NCBI GenBank assembly: GCA_025267735.1 | Contig: CM046307.1 | Span: forward strand, 33,595,231 to 33,659,230 | Source: Mactra quadrangularis | Lineage: Eukaryota; Mollusca; Bivalvia; Venerida; Mactridae | Reading direction: 5' to 3' | Length of the DNA: 64,000 nucleotides | Part shown: in pieces, positions 13,159 to 23,987 of the stretch | Numbering within the stretch: position 1 is the stretch's first letter | Layout: the number at the start of each line of letters is the position of its first letter | Program-made: the position numbers and the translations under genes | The notes under the pieces: model-generated | The model's input: only the letters and a program-made list of their open reading frames with translations | The model's database searches: none | What the model was told of the DNA's origin: nothing

Positions 13159-13320
13159 GTTTCATATCTTAAAGGTCAGGATGTCCACGCTCTTTTTAAA
13201 AATAGAGGAAAGAAAAACATGTGGGATGAATGGTAGGCACCTACCATTGTAAAAGTGATTATGGAAGGAGAGTTCTACAAAAAGAAGTTTGACGATTGTA
13301 CTAAGATAATAAGCATGTCA
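13159..13320 (+). pseudogene. Exon-like coding fragment inside the satellite
   Basis: A polypyrimidine tract and acceptor (TTTTTCTATTTCAG) end at 13158. The frame starting at 13159 then stays open for about 54 codons except for one TAG at 13234-13236. Before the stop it reads VSYLKGQDVHALFKNRGKKN and then MWDEW; after the stop it reads APTIVKVIMEGEFYKKKFDD. Charge pattern and codon use look like real protein, unlike the surrounding satellite. I do not recognise the family. Satellite sequence resumes within the tail (AGCATGTCATATTGTG). It is probably a decayed exon carried by a mobile element or captured by the array. No promoter or further exon is visible. Confidence 0.5.
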
Positions 13321-14830
13321 TATTGTGTGTAAGTTATCATAATGTTAGAATGACATGTCATATTGTGGGTATGGTATCTTAATCATAGACAGAAACCTAC
13401 ATGAAATTCATGATAGAATGACATGTCATGTTGTGTGTATGGGATCTAAATTAAAGACAGAAACCTACCTGATAATAAGGGAATGAATGACATACCATAT
13501 TGTAAGTTTGTTATCTGAATTAAAGAGAGAAATCTACCAGAGAGTAATGATAGATTGACATGTCATATAGTGTGCATGTTATCTTAATTAAAGACAGATA
13601 CCTACACGAGGGTAATGATAGAATGATATGTCATATTTTGCCTATGTTATCTTAGTCAAAGACAGATACTTACCTGATAAGAAGGGAATGAATGACATGC
13701 CATATTGTGTGTGTATGGTATCTTAAATTATGACAGATATCTACATGAGAGTAATGTTAGAATGCCATGTCATATTGTGGGTATGTTGTCTAAATAAAAG
13801 ATAGAAACCTAAATGAGAGTAATGATAGATTGACATGTCATGTTGTGTGTATGTTATCTTATTAAAAAACAGAAACCTACATGAAAGAAATGATAGAATG
13901 ATAAGTCATATTATGTGTATCTTATCTTAATTAAAGATAGATATCTATACGAGAGTAATGATAGAATGACAAGTCATATTGTGAGTATGGTACCTTAGTT
14001 AAAGACAGATACATGTACCTACACGATAGTTTTGTTCGAATGACAAGTCATATTGTGTGTATGTTATCTTAATTAGCATTAGAAACCTACATAAGAGAGT
14101 TACACAATGACATGTCATATTTTGCGTATGTTATCTTCATTAAAGACAGATACTAACCTGATAATAATGGAATGAATGACATGCCATGTTATGAGTATGC
14201 TATCTTAATCAAAGATAGAAACCTAAATGAGATTAATGATAGAATGACATGGCATATTGTGTGTAAGTTATCTTAATTAATGACAGATACCTACACAAGA
14301 GTAATGAAAGAATAAACATGTCATATTGTGAGCTCGTTATCTTAATTAAAGTCAGACACCTACTTGAGAGTAATGAAAGCATAACAAGCCATAGTGTGTG
14401 TATGGTATTTTAATTAAAGGCTGAGAATTATGATATAAAGACATGCCATTTGTGTGTATGTTATCTTAATTTAAGACAGAAACCTGCATGAGAGTAATGA
14501 TAGAATGACAGGTCATATTGTGTAATGTTATCGTAATCGATGGTAGAAACCTACCAACGAAAATTGTTAGAATGACATGCCATAAAATGTGCATGTTATC
14601 TTAATTTCAAACATTAACCTACAAGACAATAAGGGTCATTTGACATTTACAATTGTGTGATATACATGCATTATCATTAAATATAGGAACCTACATAAGA
14701 GTAATGACATTTTGTATGCCTATTGTATAAGATGGGCACCAACCTGAGAATAAGGACAAAAAGACATGGCATAGTGTACTCGTATAAGAGTAACCTTATT
14801 CAAAGATTTAAACCTACATGAGAATAACAA

Positions 14831-16059
14831 GATGTCAATCCAAAATATTTTTTCTTTAAATTAATTCGTCAAAGAACTATTTAAGGGACACTATACAATG
14901 TATTAGAGACAAACAGAAATGCTTGATATCCACAATTCTTTCTGGTAATATTAGACTGACCAATCAGTAGGGCATTTAACATCATATACAAAATAGTTAT
15001 ATGGCAGGACCATGCTTACAACAAAGGAAATATTTTTGTATGTCCATAACCGGAGATGTTTCCACAATTTAAAATTACATGTAAATGTGTAAGCTTATGT
15101 TTGATTACTTAAATGATCCAATAGTCATTAAATGCTTAAAGCTTACACTTGAGACATGAAGTAAACAAGAGATGATGTTGATTTTCCCATATTTTTAGAT
15201 GCCTGCTACGGTGCTAACCAAATAAAGTATAAACTTATAATGATATTTTGCTGTTACTTTTTTTGAACGTGCTGGCATTTTGGCTGGCTATAGTTCAAGA
15301 TTTAAATAAATGACACACAACTAGATCACCTGTTTATTACGAATTCAAATCTCTTAAGTACCATAATGAATATATTCATAATTGCGCATGAACTATGTTA
15401 ATTGAAAAGCGCATTTCTGGAAAAGATTGATTAATAAAATAATCGGGAACTATTAATTCCTAAAAAAGCTTCATAGATTTACGTATGCCAAAAAGTTAAG
15501 TATAGATAATAATAAAAACACAAACGTGTGGTCATACACGAATATTTTAGTGAATTATTACTTTAAACTCATAATATGAAAACTTAGAAAATCGTGAAAG
15601 CAGATTCGATTCAGTGATGATTGATTTCGCATGTCAAAATTTAGTCACAGATTAGACATGTTCAACAATTAAATGCGAAAACTGAAAAAAATTAATTTGC
15701 GTGAAACATGACCGGCCAAAAAAGTGGTCCGGCCATGGCCGTACCGGCCGAACCGTTGCCGTCGCCCTTGTGATCAATGAAAACCGTCATCATTCGATGA
15801 TATAAAACCACATTTCAGACCTATCTGATGTTAATCCTATCAAAATTATTCACTTCACGGCGTACTCGTTTTTTTTAGACAGCGGTCTATAGGATACCTG
15901 TTTACGGAGATTGATTTTAGACACGTATTACTGCAATGAATATATCAGTCATTTGTATAAATACAGTTTTATTTGTGATGATAACATGATTAAAGATTTA
16001 GACTGTTTTAAATATTATAATAGACAAAAACACCACAGCTGTTACAAAATTATAGCGCC
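14831..16059. other. Gene-less DNA with a GC-rich CCGGCC cluster
   Basis: This is mostly AT-rich unrecognised sequence. At 15709-15765 several CCGGCC and GGCCGG words cluster (GACCGGCC, GTCCGGCCATGGCCG, ACCGGCCGAACC) in an otherwise AT-rich background. No gene is supported. Confidence 0.5.
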
Positions 16060-16230
16060 CCAAAAGAAAACGTATCAACGTTCTAGTTGTTTAGTTGTAA
16101 CCATTCGATTCTCTGCATACATACGATTTAACCATTCGGAACATCCTCGGCCATTCGCTACACGAATAACCTCGGACATATTTAGACGCCATTTTGAAAC
16201 TATGTAAACAAATACACGATCATTTAGGCG
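16060..16230 (+). repeat. Dispersed repeat copy shared with 28400-28530
   Basis: The segment from CATTCGGAACATCC through CTCGGACATATTTAGACGCC, ATTTTGAAACTA and GTAAACAAATACA matches, in reverse orientation, the interior of the MITE at 28355-28553. The 98-codon open frame over it (15911-16207) and the minus-strand frame at 28359-28553 share SDIFRRHFET-like residues only because the DNA is homologous. Confidence 0.7.
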
Positions 16231-16599
16231 ATGACTGAAGTTCCGTTTTTAATCCGTAAATTTAAAATAACACAGTTCAATGATACCGATGAACAATATT
16301 TGCTTCAATTTAAAACAAATAAATATGTTTAGACAAAGATCTGTGTGTAAACTACAAGAACTATTTTGCGTAACCGTTACGTGCTTCGCCTCGCGTAGGT
16401 AGTAAAATCACCAAAATCTGGTGAAGACCCCCACGAATCCTTCCGAGATTATTCATTCATAAAAGGTCGAGGGTGTTCCGAATGACGATTTAACCAGCAA
16501 AACTACAACAATGGGAACCAAGTAAAAGACCATTTCTATGATCACTACAGTCAATCGCTCAACTTCCTAAGCTAGCAAAAACATCACGCTTCATTTTTA
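16231..16599. other. Gene-less DNA
   Basis: Nothing recognisable is seen apart from a GC-richer patch near 16380-16400. Confidence 0.45.
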
Positions 16600-16870
16600 C
16601 AGAATACCCTAAGTGAATCATTCCATTTTCTGCACTTTCTGAGCATAACCTACTTTCCTTGATGTTCTAATGTAGAACCTAAAGAAATTTTACAATGTTC
16701 TTAATTGTGCCCAATTTTTCCTTACCCAAACAACTTATTTCCACAGAATACTTCAAGAGAACCCTTCCATTTTCTGAGTAAGCCCAAACCTATTTCCTTT
16801 ATTTTTCCAGGGTAGAACCCAAATCGAATTCTTACAGTTCTTAAGTGATCCCCAAATAAACCCACCCACA
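16600..16870. repeat. Diverged tandem duplication, ~144-bp period
   Basis: Two units start AGAATACCCTAAG (16601) and AGAATACTTCAAG (16745). They share TTCCATTTTCTG, AACCTA.TTTCCTT, TAGAACC.AAA and TTCTTAA in the same order. The copies are well diverged, so the event is old. Confidence 0.7.
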
Positions 16871-18035
16871 ATTCCCAATCTCTAAGAAATGTTTGTCTTA
16901 ACTAGATATAACTTATATGAAATCTACAAGTCAGCAAGGATACAAATAATAATGACCAAAGCATTTCGAACCTCTGATGCTGGGGGATATGAAGCCAATG
17001 ACTCTTAAAACCCCAACAGACCGAAACCTCTTCATGGCGGGGGATGGGGCATTTGGGAGGATATGCATGCTGAGACCTGAGATATTGGTGCAAATCTCAG
17101 GTCAGACACGGACAACCTAAGGACCAAAAAAAAACGAAAAATAAATTACAATAAATTAAGCAACAACAAATGTAAATGAAGTAAAATGTAATCAAAACTA
17201 AAATAAACTAGAAATGTCATTTGTTAATAAACGAAGTAAATGCTACACATGTTCATCAACTGGATAATGAATAAGTCAGTTACTGTACACACACGAACTC
17301 ACACACCACTCGCACGCACGCATGCAGGCACATACATACAACGCTTACACGCACCACACCCACACACACTAAGAGAAACTGACTTATTCAATAGCCAACA
17401 GAAGTGTCAAGTACAGTTTTAAAGTTAATTAGGGTCCGTCCGCTCTACAAAAATGCATTAATGATAATGATGCGAAGACACTGGGACGTGACTCTTCATC
17501 CCTGAAAGAGTGATTTTAGAGCCGAAAATGAGTCAAATTTTGATAAAATTCCCAATGTAACTCATATTAAGACTTTAACTTATTTACAAAAATCTTGCCA
17601 TTTTCGTTGTTGCCAAAGATGAGTTGTCTCCTAATTGCAAAATCAGCACTAGAAAGTTTGAACATTACCTTTAGTGGATAATTAACAAATACTGAAGTTT
17701 ATAAACAAATGACATATCTAGAAAGAATATATGAATAAATAAATATACACTCACCGATTCTTCACTGTTACTTCTGAAATGTCTTCTAGCATGCTAGTCA
17801 TAACCAACCAAAGTGTTTCATATTTACCTTTCAAACCTTATGAAAATTATTCAATGACAGGTTTTGAATACATCAGCTTTAATAGTTACTTTACTTAATA
17901 CAACAACGTCTCAACTACCATCAGCTGAAAAAGAAGTAACAGTTTATCAGTAAAATTAAGAGACAAACTTCTGAAGTTATCCTCCTTCCTTAACTTTCAA
18001 GTAAAGATAAAAACAATTGATTACCTTTGCACCTT
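16871..18035. other. Gene-less DNA with a CA-rich patch
   Basis: A degenerate CA/CG-rich simple repeat lies at about 17286-17370. The rest shows no supportable gene; short frames at 16902-17093 and 17240-17422 have no motif. Confidence 0.5.
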
Positions 18036-18260
18036 TACACAAAAATTCTTACGAAAAAAATTATCGTAAGTCAATTTCATAGTTTCTCAGTTCAAAGTCA
18101 AGAGGGATAATAAAATAACTATAATATGATATGATATTTAAACATTTAAGAATATTCTACATAAGAAAATAATATATGGAAATGTTTGGCAAAAAAATGA
18201 CCACTAAAGTTTCTTGCTTTCGACTTACGATAATTTATGTCGTAAGATATTTTTTGTGAA
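18036..18260. mobile_element. Small MITE with ~35-bp inverted ends
   Basis: The left end CACAAAAATTCTTACGA, with ATTATCGTAAGTC following, is repeated inverted on the right as GACTTACGATAATTTATGTC and GTAAGATATTTTTTGTG. The interior of about 150 bp is AT-rich and non-coding. No clear target duplication was found, so exact ends are approximate. Confidence 0.65.
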
Positions 18261-18429
18261 AAACGCCACCTAACGTTAAATAAAAGAGCGCATTATAATG
18301 TTACATGTACATGTATTTATATATGGCGCTTCTTACTGCATTTCAACATTTTTAGTAGAATAACGACGATCAATCATCCTAACCACTGTGTCTGTATAAG
18401 CCTCGATTTCTGGACTGAATCTATGACAT

Positions 18430-18530
18430 CAAGCTAGACTTACGCAAATTACATAGAAGCAGTATGCAAACATAATGACATTTTTTGGATAAGAAGTCTA
18501 AGGTTCGAATCCTGCAAGGGGCACGAGTAT
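18430..18530 (+). repeat. tRNA-like (SINE) fragment
   Basis: A perfect B-box GGTTCGAATCC lies at 18502-18512 and is followed by TGCAAGGGGCACGAG. No convincing A-box or cloverleaf precedes it, so this is a SINE relic rather than a tRNA gene. Confidence 0.45.
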
Positions 18531-20683
18531 TTTTATTAGTCTGAAAACATCTGTGACCTACATGACGGTATATACGAACCACATAAGTCGAGTCTATAAA
18601 ACAGTTTAAATGAACTTTAATGTCTAAAAATTTACTTCCTTTATCATTTAAGTGAGAACAATAATCTTTGTCATCAAATACATCCATATATAAACAGATG
18701 ATCATATCACAGTAGTGATTCCACAACATTAATCCACTTCATGAACTCATACACTCTGAAAACAAGATATTGTAAATATAAATACAAAAAGTACATGAAA
18801 GCAAAGACAATAGGCCAATGTAGGACATTGATCGAGAGGTAACAGGTTCGAGCCCATACCAAGGGAACTATTTATTTTCTACACCAAGAACGTTGTCTGT
18901 ATTGCTTTACTTAACCTAGAGGTAAACGTGTACTTTAATTAAGCCATCAATATATCATTTCAAACAGTTTCAACAATTCAATATGGTAACATAAGTTACT
19001 TTCATTATTCAGGAGCAGTCCCAAGACAGCGTGTTCGACTTTTCGAGTGTTTTTCATAGCAAGGTTTATCCTTAAACACAAGTGTTTGAAGTCTGGACGT
19101 TTTTCAAGGAAATAACACAGGTAGTCAACAAGTAAAAAATTGCTGCGAAATGCAGCAAAGTGATTGTCACGGCAAACAAAAAAATAATTATAATGTATAA
19201 TTTAAAGGTAACTCAAAAGCATTATATTGAATTGTCATGTTGAGGTTTTTCAGTAATAAAAATGTAACTTTTTATCAAAAAGTTTCCTGTTCATATGTAT
19301 TATTTTCGTTCCAAGAGCATAGTAAGATTCTCCATACTAGTTAGATCGAGAATCTTGATAACCTTGGGGTACGAGAATGGTCTGGATATAGACACCATCT
19401 TTATTCCGATGTTTGGTTTCAGTTGGATTTATTTCCAGTAATTCATATTTGCATGACGCTTAAAAGATCAGCAAAAGGGAAAACGAATTCTTCGAGAACA
19501 GAAGCTATTTACATGACTTGTCGCTTCTGTTCAGTCAAGTGCTCCTTACATCGCAGATCTGTTCTTTCCAATCTGTGTGACTATTGGTTCCCAAAAGTGA
19601 TCTGGATAATAAGGGACGATCCTTGATCTCAGGCCAAAATGAAAATCAAAGTACATAAAAAGAGGCCTTTTAACCGCAACAGCTACTTCCCAAGAACAAA
19701 ACATGACGTAACCAATTAGTAAGTTCGTCCACAGATTATCCCATACCGAACTGTCCAGAAGCAGTAGGGTGTAGATTTGCTATACAAAATATTTTATCTT
19801 TACATCTGCTCGATCTTTAACCTGGTCCGTTACTCCTACGCTCATAAAATTAACTGGTCCCCTACACTTAATCATAGTTTAAAAAGATCCTCAATAGAAC
19901 TCAATTAAAGTAAGAATTAAAAGTCAAAGTTACACGATTAAGCTTCTTTATTTATACAGTTCGCTAAAACGGACACCTAAGGACGTTATTAAAAATTACA
20001 TTTGAATCCTACCAAAATTGTTTTCAAGTGATTAAGTCTCTAATAGTTGAAGTATATAATATTTACAACAATATGTAATGAAGCAATCGACGATTTTTTT
20101 TATAGTTGAAATCTGCAAACTTATTTTAAAAAAAAATAATTTCGATATTTGCATTTATATATTTGCATTTGAATAAATATTAATTGTTATTTCCCAAAAC
20201 TCGATCAATCTTATCTTTTCAAATAAAATATTGGCAAATCTCAATTATATATCGACTATACACACATTATGATACGCATATTTGTTATACTGTATCCGTA
20301 CACTAAACTGCTCCGCTGGTCCGGTTGGTCCGCAAATTATACATACCCCTTTTCATGTGAGTCGAAAAGATTTGCGTTCCGCCAAAAATGTTTTTTCTAT
20401 GTAACTTGTAACGGGAATGCGCTGTACTACAACTGCATTTAAAACAATAAATTTGTCGGCAGTAGAAATCGAAAGGATTTATGTCACGTGACTTTTGTCC
20501 ATTGCTATCAAAATATACCCATCACAATAATTAAAATATAATTTCATAAGTAGGCGCATAACTTCAAAAACAATACATCCGGAGTTACATCCCTTTATAG
20601 TTGTGAATACACGACAAAGCGTGCCAACTTTCATTTTAATACCTTGAAAAAACTACAGAGACTAAGTTCGCTTATAAACAAAG
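18531..20683. other. Gene-less AT-rich DNA
   Basis: A second weak B-box-like word (GGTTCGAGCCC near 18845) may mark another SINE relic. Short frames such as 19423-19626 have no recognisable motif. Confidence 0.5.
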
Positions 20684-20990
20684 ATGTACAGGTCGTATTC
20701 TAGGTCATGCGTGTTTTTGTACTTTAACCAATGGACTTGCCCACTAAATAGGGAAAAAAACTGATGCATAAACAGCAATTTTCTAAATTAAACATACCAA
20801 TTTGTTATTTAACATGTATTTAATTAGTGTATATCCACATTTAAATTTTATATGATGATAATCATGTTTATAAAATAAGTGTAAACTCACTAAACTGTAA
20901 AATTGTAAAAATAATTCAACCCTAAATATTGGTGTGTAATGAAACTGGCTATGTTTATATACGCAATGTTTACGTGGACGACCTGTACAT
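20684..20990. mobile_element. Possible MITE bounded by ATGTACAGGTCGT
   Basis: ATGTACAGGTCGT at 20684-20696 is repeated inverted at 20978-20990, about 300 bp apart, with AT-rich non-coding sequence between. The inverted match is short and no target duplication is evident. Confidence 0.35.
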
Positions 20991-21518
20991 GCAATTGGGT
21001 AAATAAAGGTTAATAAATGTTAATAAAAATGGTTTTGCTCCATTTCAATCATGGTAATGATTAATTTATTAACTATAGCTGATTAATTATCACGTCATCC
21101 TACTGTCAAACATCTTGAATAGCACTGAAGATATTCAAATTTGAAATACGTTATACTTAAATATCAGAGTATAACAGGCAAATACCAAAAAGGAACATAA
21201 TACGTCCATAATAACATTTATATACATGTATGAAAATATTGAATAAACAAACAAACTTTCATTTTAATATCTGGATGCAAGTATCTCACTGTGAAAACGT
21301 TGAGCATACATGTATGTTAAAGTTTGAAAAAAGCATAATAAATCAAGAGCTGTGTCCCTTTATCACAATGTTAATATGTTACTAATGAATAAGATCAGGA
21401 TACATATCTAAAATAGTCAAATTTAAGAACTGTCAGAGGAGACAGCATGCACGACTAAGTAAGTATTTGTCACAGGAGATGTGGCTGATGATATCGAACA
21501 TACATATTCTAAAATTTA
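20991..21518. other. Gene-less AT-rich DNA
   Basis: Nothing is recognised in this stretch. Confidence 0.45.
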
Positions 21519-21665
21519 AATTTATTTATGTATTGGAGTTAACGCCGTGTCAACACAATTTTAAGTCATTTTACGGTGTCCAGCGCATCTAACATAGCTT
21601 TCCTGGACCATTGTCTATAACCAGTACACACCTACCCTTCCACAAGGCCGGAAACTTCTCCAAAT
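21519..21665 (-). repeat. SINE 3' half, head missing
   Basis: The segment from TTTATTTATGTATTGGAGTT through CAGCGCATCTAAC, CTTTCCTGGACCATTGTCTA and CTACCCTTCCACAAGGCCGG matches the bodies at 26211-26506 and 61534-61827. It stops before the tRNA head, so it is 5'-truncated on the minus strand. Confidence 0.85.
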
Positions 21666-21779
21666 TATAATTTGAAAATATAATCTTAACAAATTTAAAG
21701 CAAAAAAAATAATAATTTTTAAATAAAATGTTTAATTCATGGGAGACAATTTTGAAAAATGTATTTGAATTTATGAAAC

Positions 21780-21949
21780 TTGTCACATGAGATGAGAGTA
21801 ATAATAAAGAACATATATTATATGTTTGAAGTTGATAGCTTAAAAAAATAAATAAAGTTATAGTAAAAAATATTTTACTTCACAAAAAGTTTTATCAGAC
21901 ATGTTGACGCGAACACCGACGCCGACGCTAGGGCGAGTAGGAGAGCTCT
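21780..21949 (-). repeat. AGCTCGACTATTCG-family repeat, left part
   Basis: GACGCCGACGCTAGGGCGAGTAGGAGAGCTC (21919-21949) continues across the insertion at 21950-23952 into CCATTTACTTCGTACAGTCGAGCTA (to about 23987). The joined reading matches, inverted, the start of the related repeat at 58333-58668 (AGTAGGATAGCTCCACTATT). The compound element therefore landed in an older repeat. Confidence 0.65.
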
Positions 21950-23952
21950 GTTGAACCTCATTTTTCACAACCCGTGTTTTTCACAACTTGTGAAAAACGC
22001 GTACACATTTTTCACAACTTGTGTGAAAAACACGTTAGCATACAAATTTCATACGAGCATAGAAACGCATTTTTCACAACTTCAAATGTGACGTAAAAAG
22101 TTTTTGAAAATTTTGAGTTTTTTGGTACTAACGCATTTTTCACACATGTGATTTTTTTAGTTGCTAGCAGTAAAGAGGTAAGTATTTTTATTTTATTTTT
22201 GTGACATGTTTTATGACAATATTAACATGAAAAGTATTTACAGATAAACACGAGACCCAGTGGGTGTAAGAACCACACTTGCAAAAAGATTTTTGTGAAA
22301 AACGAGGTTCAAAGTTTGTTACAACCCGTTTTGTAATAAAAGCCCGAATTGTTTTAATTATTACAAAACGGGTTATTACAAAAGTAATTGAACAAACAAA
22401 CATAATTTGTAATCAAATCCCGAAATGTAATAAAATGTCTAGTTATATTAATTTTATCATAAGATATAGTACGATATTTTGAATTATTGGTAAGGAAAGA
22501 AAATAATGTTTAACAAGCAAACATAAATGTTCAATAACAAATTACTTACATCCGTCATATTAATTTGAAGATTTCGTCAGAAAAACAAGTTGTCATATTA
22601 TATTGCAAAACGAGAATTTAAAAAGTTGTTGAACTTACCAACCCGTTTATCATCAATAATTATTACAATTCGGGGTTTTATCACAAAATGGGTTTAAGCA
22701 AACGTTGAAAAAAACCACGAGCGTAATTTTTACAGGTTGTGAAAAACACGGTGTGTGAAAAATGAGGTTCAACGTTTGAACCTCATTTTTCACAGAACGC
22801 GTTTTTCACAACCTGTGAAGAGCACGTTTGGGAAAAACGAGGATCAACATGGCAAACTTGCTCTATACCGGAATATATTGTCGGCCTCGAGGTTTTATCG
22901 GCACACTTTCTCAGCAATTTTGTTACGAATTCCAATATTGAGCGACGGTAAAAAATCTGACAATTAAATCTGTACCTCCGAAATTGACCACAGTGTAACA
23001 ATTCACAAAATATAACTCACAATTATCAAATAATTGCATAAATAAAATCGATGACCTTCACTTTCATATATCAATTACATAAGCTATAACCATATTTATT
23101 TAAGTTTAATATGCATGCATCTTCACAACATGTAAACCTTTTTTACCAACTGTATATCTCACCAAAATATGAAATAATAAAGAATCTTCATGTTGCCAGC
23201 TATGCACAATATATAAATATTAGTGTCAGGATGGATAATGGGTTATGTGCTTCATGTCCCAAGAGTCGCTAGTTTGAACTTAAACGACTAAGGCTAGGTA
23301 GAAGTTGCTATGGACATAAATGTTACCATGGATATTCGTGCTGTTTCTAGGGAGCGTAACGTAGGATTCTAGGACCTAAATGTTTGCTAGAAGCATTAAA
23401 GTAATTACTTTGGGCAATGAAAATGTTGCAATGAGAGTGTGCTTAAGCAGCTGCTATGGACCTCGAGGCGGTCGCTTTGGATGCGAAGCTTGTTAATATG
23501 GACATTGTAACAGTACTATGGGACATGTGTGCTTACTATGTACCATAAGATGGTTTCTCTATGCGCGTAAGTGGTTGCTTGCACGTAAAGGTGGTTAAAT
23601 AAGGCACAAATCTGGCTGGTGGAACACCTTAGGGTGGTTGCGACATCTTGCTTCCATGTGCGACGTTAACCATCAAAATGCTATATTAAAAAAAAACTGA
23701 AACATTAATTTTATTTATCATAATATACTTTAAAATATACTTTGATATTGACTCATGTTGTGAAAATTGCGTTAGGACTAAAAATCGAAAAATATGTCTA
23801 ACGTAATTTTCACATTGCTCATTTGTGAAAAACGCGTACGCAATTTTCACAACTTGTGAAAATTACTAACGTGTTTTTCACAAGTTGTGAAAATTGCGTA
23901 CGCGTTTTTCACAAGTTGTGAAAAACACGGGTTGTGAAAAATGAGGTTCAAC
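21950..23952. mobile_element. Compound TIR element with dyad-rich ends, copy 1
   Basis: The ends are inverted for at least 50 bp: GTTGAACCTCATTTTTCACA at the left and TGTGAAAAATGAGGTTCAAC at the right. Each is followed inward by repeated TTTTTCACAACTTGTGAAAA dyads. AGAGCTCT lies on both sides (21942-21949 and 23953-23960), an 8-bp candidate duplication, though it is itself palindromic and may be part of the TIR. At 22770-22780 two ends meet (GAGGTTCAAC then GTTTGAACCTC), so the structure is two abutting units, 21950-22773 and 22774-23952. Short open frames at 22188-23001 are by-products; no transposase is recognised. Confidence 0.8.
23225..23290 (+). repeat. tRNA-like segment inside the compound element
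   Basis: The stretch GGATAATGGGTTATGTGCTTCATGTCCCAAGAGTCGCTAGTTTGAAC resembles a degenerate tRNA with a B-box-like AGTTTGAA. The same segment occurs inverted in copy 2 (33715-33780), so it was present before the two copies separated. Confidence 0.4.
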
Positions 23953-23987
23953 AGAGCTCTCCATTTACTTCGTACAGTCGAGCTAAA

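Larger units (their letters stand above)
5155..14830. repeat. Large satellite array, 68-bp unit
   Basis: The unit runs roughly GACAGATATCTACACGAGAG, TAATGATAGAATGACATGTC, ATATTGTGTGTATGG, TATCTTAATTAAA, 68 bp in all. I estimate more than 100 monomers. Each usually contains the palindrome TGACATGTCA and the run CTTAATTAAAG. A second monomer class replaces the middle with ACTTACCTGATAACAAGGGAATGAATGACATGCC and recurs irregularly. The array is interrupted at 5324-5791, 8712-9756 and about 13010-13320, and degenerates past 14600. Small open frames in it (for example 9797-10232) are by-products of the repeat. Confidence 0.95.

Noticed and set aside
5155..14830. CRISPR-like array
   Set aside because: The repeats are contiguous 68-bp monomers without unique spacers, in eukaryotic DNA with no cas genes.
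15709..15765. CpG-island promoter at the CCGGCC cluster
   Set aside because: It is only ~60 bp, without a downstream gene or core promoter signals.
15911..16207. 98-codon plus-strand ORF as a gene
   Set aside because: It runs over a dispersed repeat shared with a MITE at 28355-28553. The only similarity is DNA-level, and the left part is AT-rich noise.
21484..21500. Hammerhead ribozyme core (CTGATGA then CGAAC)
   Set aside because: There is no stem II between the two boxes and no matching stem III, so it is a chance word.
22188..23001. Small ORFs inside the compound TIR element
   Set aside because: They lie on both strands of inverted-repeat sequence and have no domain, so they are by-products of the dyads.
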